This document shows positions 35,078 through 44,785 of a stretch of DNA of 64,000 nt, piece by piece. This stretch comes from Costus lasius (lineage: Eukaryota; Streptophyta; Magnoliopsida; Zingiberales; Costaceae). Below the pieces are notes generated by a model. That model saw nothing but the letters and a program-made list of their open reading frames with translations, made no database searches and was not told the origin of the DNA. The first letter of the stretch is position 1. The number at the start of each line of letters is the position of its first letter. The stretch is from NCBI GenBank assembly GCA_027563935.2, contig JANVAS020000239.1:2046001-2110000 (forward strand), given 5' to 3'. The translations under genes and the position numbers were made by a program.

Positions 35078-36742
35078 TGTTGGGGTATGCCCTTAAGGCT
35101 AATGTTTGAGGCCTGTGGGAATGTATCTGTATCATGTAATAAACTCTTATGTTTATAAAGGCATGGTTGTTATTCAGTTAGTTACATTGTCTGCTGCAAT
35201 ATATGTTCTTCTGAATAATGTCTCAAACCTGTTCAGCTAGGCTGACATGCTATAAGTCCTTAGTCGAGATATCTTGGTGAACATGAGACAGCCTTGATAT
35301 GATTGAGACTAATATGTGTTCTAATCTTATAGGATGCTTCGAGCATGGAATAAGATGTAGACTCATGGGTACATGGGATGTACTGGACAGACCCTACTAG
35401 GATATTCAATTGTTTGTCACAATGTGAATAATCCTTGAATATGACAAGTGGCACATTTCCGTTGACTTGAGATCACTTGTGTTTTCTAAATGATGATTGT
35501 CATTGTTTTGAGGTAGTTCAATATCATTTGAAACATAATGATTATAGGTTATCTTGGATGGTGAGCTTGAGTCAGGTTAGGGCACTAGTGATAGACATAG
35601 GATTGCCGTCTCCTTGTTTAAGGAGTGTGATGTTCTAAAGGGGCCCCCTTGGATGAGATGATTGAGAAAGTGTATGGCCATACCCGGGTGACTGTGTTCA
35701 TCTGATCTAATCATGCTCATCATATTGGAGCTACAAGCTTGACACGCTTGTCCAAATAAGAACATCCAGTGGCAAAGGAAATATGTATGCTTTGTGAATT
35801 GATTCACACTTGTGCTATGGTTTGGGTGTAGTCTTGGAAGACTCTTTCCTTTATATCGGGAGACAGTGATGTGTTGCTAGATACCCCTCACTGATCGTGA
35901 TAATGTGAGTTATCGTTACCGACATTTAAAGGAAACCCTCAGGGTCGCACAATTTGATGATATGGCTTACTTAAGTCAGATCGTATGGACTGAATTGTTC
36001 GGGTTCAGTTTAAAGGGATTTAATCTCTGATTGTAAGTGAGATCTGGTCTGATCATGTTTGATTGATTAGGGCTTGAGATCGGTAAGCTTCGATCGAGAG
36101 AATGAATGCTAGATCGGTCAGATCAGAAGCATTAAGAGATCAACGGTCAGATCAAGAACCTTGTGGTTTAATTATGATTTGGACTGGTTGCTTGGCTTGA
36201 TTAGTTCTTAAACCGAACCAATGTGAACCGGCTCATGAAATGAGCGCATGGTTCTAGGCTTGGCGAGTTGTTCACTTGGCGTGAACATTGGAGCGAACGT
36301 GGTGGCTATTTTTAGTAACCATGATCTCCACTTGGAGATAACGCTCACGTTCGAATAGTGCTTACTACTCTCGCCTCTCAAGCGACCTCTCTGCTTGATG
36401 CTTTCGTGTGTGGCGACGTCTTGAAGGTTGAGGAGGATTCGGCCAAGAAGTTGATTATCCCTTTCCATTCGATCAAGGACACTTTGTAGCCTTGCTAGCA
36501 CAAGGAGCGACAAAGAGTTTGCCATCATCCTCTTGTGTGCGAGACTTTGGAGAAGTGGCATTTGCGATTTTTCTTCCAAGGCGCCATCTAGAAATGGCTA
36601 TGGTATGAATCATTTTATTCATGCTGATTTTATAAGTTAATCATAATGCATGCAAAGATCATTGAAACCCTTTTTCCGCTGCATCTATATCTCCATATGC
36701 GCCTATAGGGTTTTACCTCCCCTTATTGTAGGGGATCCTTCA
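35078..36742 (+). repeat. 5' LTR of B (1665 bp)
   Basis: TGTTGGGG...GGGGATCCTTCA. It carries antisense ORFs of 64 codons (35260-35454) and 76 codons (35577-35807), the GATAATGTGAGTTATC hairpin (about 35898-35913), and the C(A/T)8G box ctatttttag at 36306-36315. Confidence 0.94.
35260..35454 (-). other. antisense LTR ORF, 64 codons
   Basis: Antisense to the LTR, starting MPLVIFKDYSHCDKQL and ending SPRYLD. The same-length frame is open in the LTRs of A (9492-9686), D (33235-33429), B (also 42663-42857) and C (44388-44582, 51831-52025). No known domain. A shared ancestry of young LTRs may explain its preservation; function is unproven. Confidence 0.25.
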
Positions 36743-36744
36743 AT

Positions 36745-36756
36745 TGGTATCAGAGC
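36745..36756 (+). other. primer binding site (tRNA-iMet), B
   Basis: TGGTATCAGAGC, two bases after the LTR. Confidence 0.9.
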
Positions 36757-37637
36757 GCTGGTTGAAGCATGTTTTTATATGATTGCTTAACGCTTGAGCC
36801 ATTTTTGTGATCCATGTTGCGAATATTGCCTAGATCTATAAGTTAGATGCGTTAGTTCAAGTTGGCGACATTTGCTTTCATCTTGGCGCATGTTTTCTAG
36901 TTTGCGCAATATGTATGTTTTTCGAAAACTAATATCATATGCGCGACTAATCATAGATCTAAGGCCTTACTGTAAACCCTTAGACGGGTTATTAGGGTTG
37001 AAGTCACCCCCTAGATTAGATCCAACAGTCTGATCAGACTATCTGACAGCCTTGATGGGTCGACTGGATAGCACCTTGGCGCAAGCTTGAGGTGGCTATA
37101 GGTCGACTGCAGACAGGTGTGTAGCGATGTCTGATTGAGACAACCTCTGAACGCACATGAGTTAGGCCCGGGGTCACACCCGCTTGCTAGACCTCAGTGT
37201 GGTTGTTCAGCCCTGGCGCATGCATGGTTGACCTTATGGTCAACTCAAGTCAGTTAGGACTTGGTGCATGCAAGGGCAGTGGATCTGACTAGGTTGGATG
37301 AGTGGATCCCTAGTAATGGACCGTTGTAAGGTTGTAGGGCAAATAAGGAAAAATTAAAATTGATCCCATGGGGTTTTTCGAAAATTTTAATTTTTATGAT
37401 GGATCACATGATTGCTGATTGGATGCATATGTTTGTTTATTTAGTCTTATGTGGGCTGCTCATATTAATTGTGTGCTGTGCTGGGGCCTGCGTGCCTGGG
37501 ATTTAAAAATTGTAAATTAATTATTGTGATCTGCGCATCACATCGCTTTAATTTATAAAATTGTAATTGACCTGCGTGTCAATCTTGTCTAGATAGTTAA
37601 ATTTGTAATTTAATTAGACAAGAGCACAGAGCACACT

Positions 37638-37703
37638 TGGCAGAGGCGCATGCAGCAGTGGCTTGACCAGGTGGGAGGTCCAGGGTTCGACTCTGGGACC
37701 AGG
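37638..37703 (+). other. tRNA-like A/B-box module in B leader
   Basis: TGGCAGAGGCG at 37638-37648 and GGTTCGACTCT at 37684-37694, 46 bases apart. The T-arm-like stem is CCAGG/TCTGG around loop GTTCGAC. Relative to C (CTAGG/CCTAG), one stem pair has changed from T-A to C-G on both sides. Confidence 0.5.
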
Positions 37704-38035
37704 CGCAAATTCCTGGTGGGCGCACAAGAGCTGCAGATGGCGCTTGGGCCCTGGTTTGGGCCAGATGAGAAGCTAAAGACCCAAGAAGAGCAAGTGTAGA
37801 CTTAAGTTAGGTTAAGGTCTCACTAGGGCTATGGGCTTTTACCACATAAGATTCATGCTTTCTTTTATTTAAAGTGTGAATATTAGAATTGCATGATTAA
37901 GTTTATCTTCTGCTATCACCATAGGAATTGCATGATAGTGAAGAAGATAAAAGACCGTTAAAATCCAACGCCAAAATATCAAGCTCGTAAGCCTTCTGAC
38001 GCGAAACCTCACTGTTCTGACTATCGTTGGAGCCG

Positions 38036-38058
38036 TGTTGTACCCACTCAGTGGGCAC
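38036..38058 (+). other. leader palindrome 1 (CCCACTCAGTGGG), B
   Basis: A 13-base palindrome with a central base, inside a 23-base segment that recurs about 210 bp downstream as palindrome 2. Confidence 0.7.
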
Positions 38059-38193
38059 GTCCATCTATCTTCAGACGGTGCGGGATTACACCTGTGTGTT
38101 ACAGAGTAGGGATTTATCCCTTCTCGTTGCTCAGCATAGCACATGGTGGTCCAGGGAGTAGGTCGGGTCAGCTTGACCGTGTAGGCTACGTAT

Positions 38194-38421
38194 GTGGCGC
38201 ATATGGTAGCACATGGAGGCAGCCATCTGTGGGGTCAGAGACTGTGTTGTACCAACTCAGTTGGCACAGTCTGCTGGACTGCCCAGATGAAGGGGAATCG
38301 CACGGGTTGGCGATCGGCAGGGACTGCCTACCGGAGATTAGTGCTTGTACTCTCTGTGCATCTTATCTCGCCTGAGCGGGACGCGGAGACCAAGTATGAA
38401 ATCCGGATCCCATCTCACTAA
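38194..38421 (+). other. upstream ORF in B leader, 75 codons
   Basis: Opens MAHMVAHGGSHLWGQ and ends IRIPSH, about 150 nt before the gag ATG. The same 75-codon frame is open in C (48822-49049), D (55901-56128) and E (59394-59621). Basic, Cys/Trp-containing, with no recognised domain. It could be a translated uORF or chance. Confidence 0.3.
38245..38267 (+). other. leader palindrome 2 (CCAACTCAGTTGG), B
   Basis: Same frame of sequence as palindrome 1, with the third stem pair changed from C-G to A-T on both arms, so the pairing is kept. Confidence 0.7.
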
Positions 38422-38574
38422 AAGAGTGTCTACTCTTCCGGACTGTTTAATGGATTTTTCAGTCAGATAAAATAGTGAGAAAAAGAATCTTTCTTAAGTC
38501 CTGATCGATTCTTATACATTGATACTGACCTTGCTGTTCTTGCATTGTTGTAGATACCTGCAGCAACGAACACC

Positions 38575-41500
38575 ATGAACTTCAATGTGCGATCCCTACT
38601 GGAAATGGAGAAGTTTGGTGGGCCGAACTTCTCTGACTGGTTTGGACACCTTAAGATCGTTCTTAAGGCAGAGAGGAAACTGTATGTCCTCGAGAGGGCG
38701 ATACCGCCGCAGCCCGCTCCGAACGCCGCAAGGGCAGTTCGGGAACCCTATGAAAAGCACGTCAATGATAGCATTGATGTCGCTTGCCTGATGCTAGCGT
38801 CTATGACGCCACCGGCTGCAGCGTCAGCATGAGGATATGTCGGCTATAGAGATTATAGCGAACCTCAAGATGCTGTATGCTGCACAGGCGAGGACTGAAC
38901 GCTATAACTTGACGAAGCTCTTCTTTCAGAGCAAACTGGCTGAAGGGAGCCCAGTGGGAGCTCACGTGCTCAAGATGATTGGGCACAAGGAGGCTCTAGA
39001 GAAACTGGGGCATACCATCAACCAGGAGCTTGCTGTGGATATTATTCTGCAGTCTCTCCCGCCTTCATTCGACGCGTTCATTATTAATTTTAATATGAAC
39101 AAAATCGATTGTACTCCGGCAGAGCTGCTGAATATGCTCCTCACTACTGAGGAGACTCTGAAGGGAAAGCCTTCGACCTCTGTCTTAATGGTTCCTTCCA
39201 GGAACAAGAAGAAGGGGAAGAAGGGCAAGGCCCCTGTCAAGAGCTACAGCAAGCCTCTGAAGCAGAAGGTTAAGCGGTCCAAGGAATACAGGTGTTTCCA
39301 CTGTGGCCAGCTAGGTCACTGGAAAAAGGACTGTAAAGCGCTCCAAGGAGATAAGAGGGGAAGCTTCGCTTCTGGCTCAGGTATATTCGTGACTGAGGTC
39401 ATGTTTTCATCTTCTTCTATATCATGGGTGTTGGACACTGCATGTGGAGTTCACATTTGTTCAAATGTACAGGAACTCAAGAGAAGAAGACAGGTGGGAC
39501 AGCATGAGGTGGACCTACGAGTAGGAAACGGGGCACGGGTTGCTGCTGTTGCTGTAGGAGACTACTTCATTTCTTTACCATCTGGAATTGTATTGGAACT
39601 GAACAGTAGTTATTTTGTTCCCAGTATTACTAAAAATATTATCTCCATTCCTGCTCTTGTCAGGAAGGGATTTTCCTTTGAATGCAATATTTCAAAGTGT
39701 ATTTTATCTTTTGATAATATTGTTTATGCAACTGGTTCAATTAACAATGGGTTATTCGTGTTGGACATGGAAAGTTCGATACAAAATATTGATAATAAGA
39801 AAGCCAAGTATGCTGATGACAGCACCTTGCTATGGCATAGTCGTTTAGGCCATATTAACGAGAAACGCATTAAGCGGTTGCATGTCAATGGACTGCTGGG
39901 ATCATTCTCCTATGAGGAGATTGATACATGCAAGGCTTGTTTAATGGGTAAAATGACGAAGTCACCTTTTCCTCACAAAGGTCAAAGGGCTTCAGGTTTA
40001 CTTGACCTTATACACAGTGATGTGTGTGGGCCATTTAGTAAACATGCCAGAGGTGGCTATCAGTACTTCATTACCTTTACTGATGATTTCAGTAGGTATG
40101 GCTATGTCTATCTGATGAGACATAAGAGTGAATCTTTTGACAAGTTCAAAGAGTTCAAGAATGAAGTACAGAATCAGCTAGGCCGAAATATCAAGGCACT
40201 TCGCTCAGATCGAGGTAGTGAATACCTAAGTCATGCGTTTACTGACTATCTAAAGGAGTGTGGGATCATCTCACAGCTCACTCCGCCAGGAACACCGCAA
40301 TGGAATGGTGTGTCCGAGAGGAGAAATAGAACGTTACTTGATATGGTTCGTTCTATGATGAGTCAGGCTTCTTTACCCAACTCCTTTTGGGGTTTTGCAC
40401 TGGAAACAGCTGCAAAGGTACTAAACCGAGTGCCATCCAAGGCAGTTTCAAAGACGCCATATGAGTTATGGTATGGGAAACAGCCAAGCTTGACATTTAT
40501 CAGGATCTGGGGTTGCGAGGCTTATGTCAAAAAGCTCGCCTCTGGGAAACTAGAGAGCAGATCTGACAAATGTATCTTTGTCGGTTACCCTAAGGAATCT
40601 AAGGGTTATTATTTCTACGATCCCAAGGAGAACAAGGTTTTTGTTGCTCGGACGGCCATATTTCTTGAGAAGGAGTTTCTTCTGCAAGAGGCCAGTGGGA
40701 GAGAAATAAAGCTGGATGAGAATCCAGAGGAAGGACAAAGTAGTCAAGCACAGTTGGATGAGCCTGAGCCGGTAGAACAGGTTATTGAACAACCTGAGGC
40801 TCAGATATCACGGGAACCGCGAAGATCGGGAAGGATTCGTCGACAACCTGAGCGTTATGACGGAGTCTACATCATTGATAATGATGAACCCCTCACTTAT
40901 GCGGATGCGGTCAGTGGACCGGAGTCAGCGAGATGGCTTGAAGCTATGCGCGCCGAGATGGACTCCATGTCAGATAACCAAGTTTGGGATTTGGTTGATC
41001 CGCCTCCGGGAGTTATCCCTATAGGCTGTAAATGGATCTTCAAGAAGAAGATTGACATGGATGGTAACGTAGTTACCTATAAAGGCAGGCTAGTTGCGAA
41101 AGGTTTCAAACAAATCTACGGGATAGATTATGATGAAACTTTCTCACCTGTAGCCATGTTTAAGTCTATTCGGATTCTTTTCGCGATAGCTGCATACTAT
41201 GATTATGAGATTTGGCAGATGGATGTGAAAATAGCTTTCCTGAATGGAAATCTGGATGAGGATGTGTACATGACACAACCAGAAGGTTTCACTAATCCAT
41301 CAGATCGTCATAAGATATGCAAGTTAAAGAAGTCCATTTATGGACTTAAACAAGCATCAAGAAGCTGGAATATTCGTTTTGATGAATCAGTTACTGAATT
41401 TGGTTTCATCAAGAACGAGGATGACTCGTGTGTATATAAGAGGTTTAGTGGGAGCGTGATTACTTTTCTAGTCCTCTACGTCGATGACATCTTGATCATT

Positions 41501-42460
41501 GGAAATGACATTCCTGAAATGCATGCTGTGAAGGCATGGCTGAGGAAATGTTTCCAGATGAAAGATTTAGGAGAAGCAGCCTATGTGTTAGGTGTGAAGA
41601 TCTACAGGGATAGATCTAAGAGGCTTCTCGGGCTGTGCCAGAGTACTTACATCGAAAAAGTCCTGGAGAGATTTCATTTAGAGAATTCTAAACGAGGATA
41701 TCTTCCAGTCAGACATGGTCTGAATCTTTCGAAGAGTCAGTGTCCACAAACACAGACTGAGAAAGATGAAATGGACAATACGCCTTATGCTTCGGCTTTT
41801 GGATCCATTATGTATGCGATGTTGTGTACTCGCCCAGACGTCGCTTACGGGTTAAGCGTGACCAGTCGTTTCCAAAGTAATCCAGGTATGGCGCACTGGA
41901 TTGCAGTCAAGAACATTTTAAAATATCTGCGGAGGACCAAAGATATGTTCTTGATATATGGTGGTCAGGAAGAACTCAGTATAGAGGGATATACTGACGC
42001 TTCGTTCCAGTCGGACCAGGATGATTTCCGATCGCAATCAGGCTATGTTTTTAGCTTGAATGGAGGAGCAGTGGTGTGGAAGAGTTTCAAACAGTCAACT
42101 GTTGCTGATTCCACAACAGAAGCCGAGTATGTTGCAGCCTCGGAAGCATCCAAGGAGGCAGTATGGATTCGTAAGTTCGTGAGAGAACTTGGTGTCGTTC
42201 CTTCGAGTGCAGATCCTTTGGTTATCTTCTGTGATAACACTGGAGCAATCGCACAAGCAAAGGAACCACGGTCGCACCAGAAGTCCAAGCACATACAGAG
42301 ACGGTTTCATTTGATCAGGGAGATCATAGATCGTGGCGAGATCAAAGTTTGCAAGGTACATATAGATGACAATCTGGCAGACCCGCTTACCAAGCCTCTG
42401 GCGCAGCAGAAGCATGAGAAGCACTGTAATAATATGGGTTTGAGATTTCTCAACCATTAG
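38575..42460 (+). pseudogene. copia B gag-pol with one inserted base
   Basis: The frame starts ATG 38575 (MNFNVRSLLEMEKF) and shifts at 38811-38820, where accggctgca has one base more than accgctgca of C, D and E. Downstream the other frame is open to TAG at 42458-42460 for about 1200 codons: gag, CCHC (CFHCGQLGHWKKDC), protease (WVLDTAC), integrase (HHCC, then D, D, E in HSDVCGP, RSDRG and VSERRN), RT (YVDD) and RNase H. An internal ATG at 38837 (MSAIEIIANLKM) could start a protein lacking about the first 87 gag residues. Unusual residues against C: KIAFLNG for KTAFLNG and DDSCVYK for DDPCVYK. Confidence 0.93.
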
Positions 42461-42469
42461 ATTAAGTGC

Positions 42470-42480
42470 AAGTGGGAGAT
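42470..42480 (+). other. polypurine tract of B
   Basis: AAGTGGGAGAT immediately before the LTR start at 42481. Confidence 0.8.
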
Positions 42481-43055
42481 TGTTGGGGTATGCCCTTAAG
42501 GCTAATGTTTGAGGCCTGTGGGAATGTATCTGTATCATGTAATAAACTCTTATGTTTATAAAGGCATGGTTGTTATTCAGTTAGTTACATTGTCTGCTGC
42601 AATATATGTTCTTCTGAATAATGTCTCAAAGCTGTTCAGCTAGGCTGACATGCTATAAGTCCTTAGTCGAGATATCTTGGTGAACATGAGACAGCCTTGA
42701 TATGATTGAGACTAATATGTGTTCTAATCTTATAGGATGCTTCGAGCATGGAATAAGATGTAGACTCATGGGTACATGGGATGTACTGGACAGACCCTAC
42801 TAGGATATTCAATTGTTTGTCACAATGTGAATAATCCTTGAATATGACAAGTGGCACATTTCCTTTGACTTGAGATCACTTGTGTTTTCTAAATGATGAT
42901 TGTCATTGTTTTGAGGTAGTTCAATATCATTTGAAACATAATGATTATAGGCTATCTTGGATGGTGAGCTTGAGTCAGGTTAGGGCACTAGTGATAGACA
43001 TAGGATTGCCGTCTCCTTGTTTAAGGAGTGTGATGTTCTAAAGGGGCCCCCTTGG
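42481..43055 (+). repeat. 3' LTR of B, left part
   Basis: The first 575 bp of the LTR (including TSD cttgg 43051-43055) before the C insertion. Three differences from the 5' LTR in this part by my reading. Confidence 0.94.
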
Positions 43056-44765
43056 TGAAAGTACCCCTTAACATGTAAGGGGGGTCCCCTTCTAGGGGGA
43101 GCGAAAACCCTAAAGTGGCGCAAATTATAACATGCAGCGGACGGAAGGGCTTCAAAGAATCATTGCGCATGCATTATGTGATCAACCTTACAACATAATA
43201 GAAGAAGATGCAATTCATACCATAGCCATTAGAGGATGGCGCCTTGGAAGGAAAGATCAATCGAGAACTTCTCCTAAGTTTCGCACACAAGATGAGGAAG
43301 CCGCCTACTCTCTTGGTGCAACTTGTGCTAGCAAGGCTCCAAGAAGTGCTTGTCGTATGAAGGGATGAAGATCTCCTTGCTTGGCGAAAACCTCTCCCCA
43401 GTGTCGACCACCACTTCTCCACAAGCGAATGTCTCAAGGACAACCCCGAGCGGCGACAATAGGGCGAGAGGGAAGCGTGAAGAGAGTCCACACGGAACGT
43501 GGTCACGTAAGTGACATGTTTTCTAATAATAGAAAACCATACTTCCACTTGCGATCATGGGTTTACCCCAATCGCAAATCTCTCTTAAAGTGAACCATAC
43601 GCTCAACCAATGAGCTGGTTCATTTTGGTTTGGTTCAAGACCAAATAACCCAAGCAATTAGTCCAGATCACATTAAACCCTAAGGTGCTTGATCTGACCG
43701 TTGATCTTTTGATGCTCCTGATCTCAATGATCTAGCATCCAATCTCCCGATCGAAGCTTACCGATCCCTAGCCATAATCAATCAAACATGATCAGACCAG
43801 ATCTCACTCACAATCAGAGCTTAAATCCCTTTAAACTGAACCCGAACAATTCAGTCCACACGATCTGACTTAAGTAAGCCATATCATCAAATTGTGCGAC
43901 CCTGAGGGTTTCCTTTAAATGTCGGTAACGATAACTCTCATTATCACGATCAGTGAGGGGTATCTAGCAACACATCACTGTCTCCCGATATAAAGGAAAG
44001 AGTCTTCCAAGACTACACCCAAAAACAGCACAAGTGTGAATCGACTTCACAAAGCATACATATTTCCTTTGCCACTGGATGTTCTTATTGGACAAGCCTG
44101 TCAAGCTCGTAACTCCAATATGATGAGCATGATTAGATCAGATGAACACTGTCACCTGGGTATGGCCATACACTCTCTCAATCATCTCATCCAGGGGGCC
44201 CCTTTAGAACATCACACTCCTTAAACAAGGAGACGGCAATCCTGTGTCTATCACTAGTGCCCTAACCTGACTCAAGCTCACCATCCAAGATAGTCTATAA
44301 TCATTATGTTTCAAATGATATTGAACTAACTCAAAATAATGACAATCATCATTTAGGAAACACAAGTGATCTCAAGTCAGAGGAAATGTGCCACTTGTCT
44401 TATACAAGGAATATTCACGTTGTGACAAACAACTGAACATCCTAGTAGGGTCTGTCCAGTACATCCCATGCACCCATGAGTCTACATCTTATTCCATGCT
44501 CGAAGCATCCTATAAGATTAGAACACATATTAGTCTTAACCATATCGAGGCTGTCTCATGTTCACCAAGATACATCGACTAAGGACTTAATAGCTTGTCA
44601 GCCCAGCTGAACAGCTTTGAGACATTATTCAGAAGAACATATATTGCAGCAGACAATGTAGCTAACTGAATAACAACCATGCCTTTATAAACATAACAGT
44701 TTATTACATGATACAGATACATTCCCATAGGCCTCAAACATTAGCCTTAAGGGCATACCCCAACA
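43056..44765 (-). repeat. 3' LTR of C (1710 bp)
   Basis: Plus strand TGAAAGTACCCC...CCCCAACA. C(A/T)8G box ctaataatag at 43523-43532 within arms gttttcta/tagaaaac. An antisense-to-LTR 64-codon ORF is at 44388-44582. Identical to 50499-52208 as far as I can read. Confidence 0.95.
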
Positions 44766-44776
44766 ATCTCCCACTT
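44766..44776 (-). other. polypurine tract of C
   Basis: Reverse of AAGTGGGAGAT, adjacent to the 3' LTR. Confidence 0.82.
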
Positions 44777-44785
44777 GCACTTAAT

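Larger units (their letters stand above)
36743..38574 (+). other. leader of B (1832 nt)
   Basis: Long leader before gag. Visible structure: tRNA-like module (37638-37696), two palindromes (38036-38058 and 38245-38267) and a 75-codon upstream ORF (38194-38421). Nothing else recognisable. Confidence 0.85.

Noticed and set aside
37638..37703. A true tRNA gene in the leader
   Set aside because: Only T-arm and box-like signals are present; the A box deviates and no acceptor stem or anticodon arm was found.
38094..38375. 93-codon ORF overlapping the 75-codon leader ORF in another frame
   Set aside because: Open in B and C and shortened in D. Two open frames in one short region suggest chance; only the more widely kept 75-codon frame is listed.
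42300..42480. Envelope-like third ORF after RNase H (SIRE type)
   Set aside because: The purine tract and LTR follow the gag-pol stop within about 20 bp, leaving no room.
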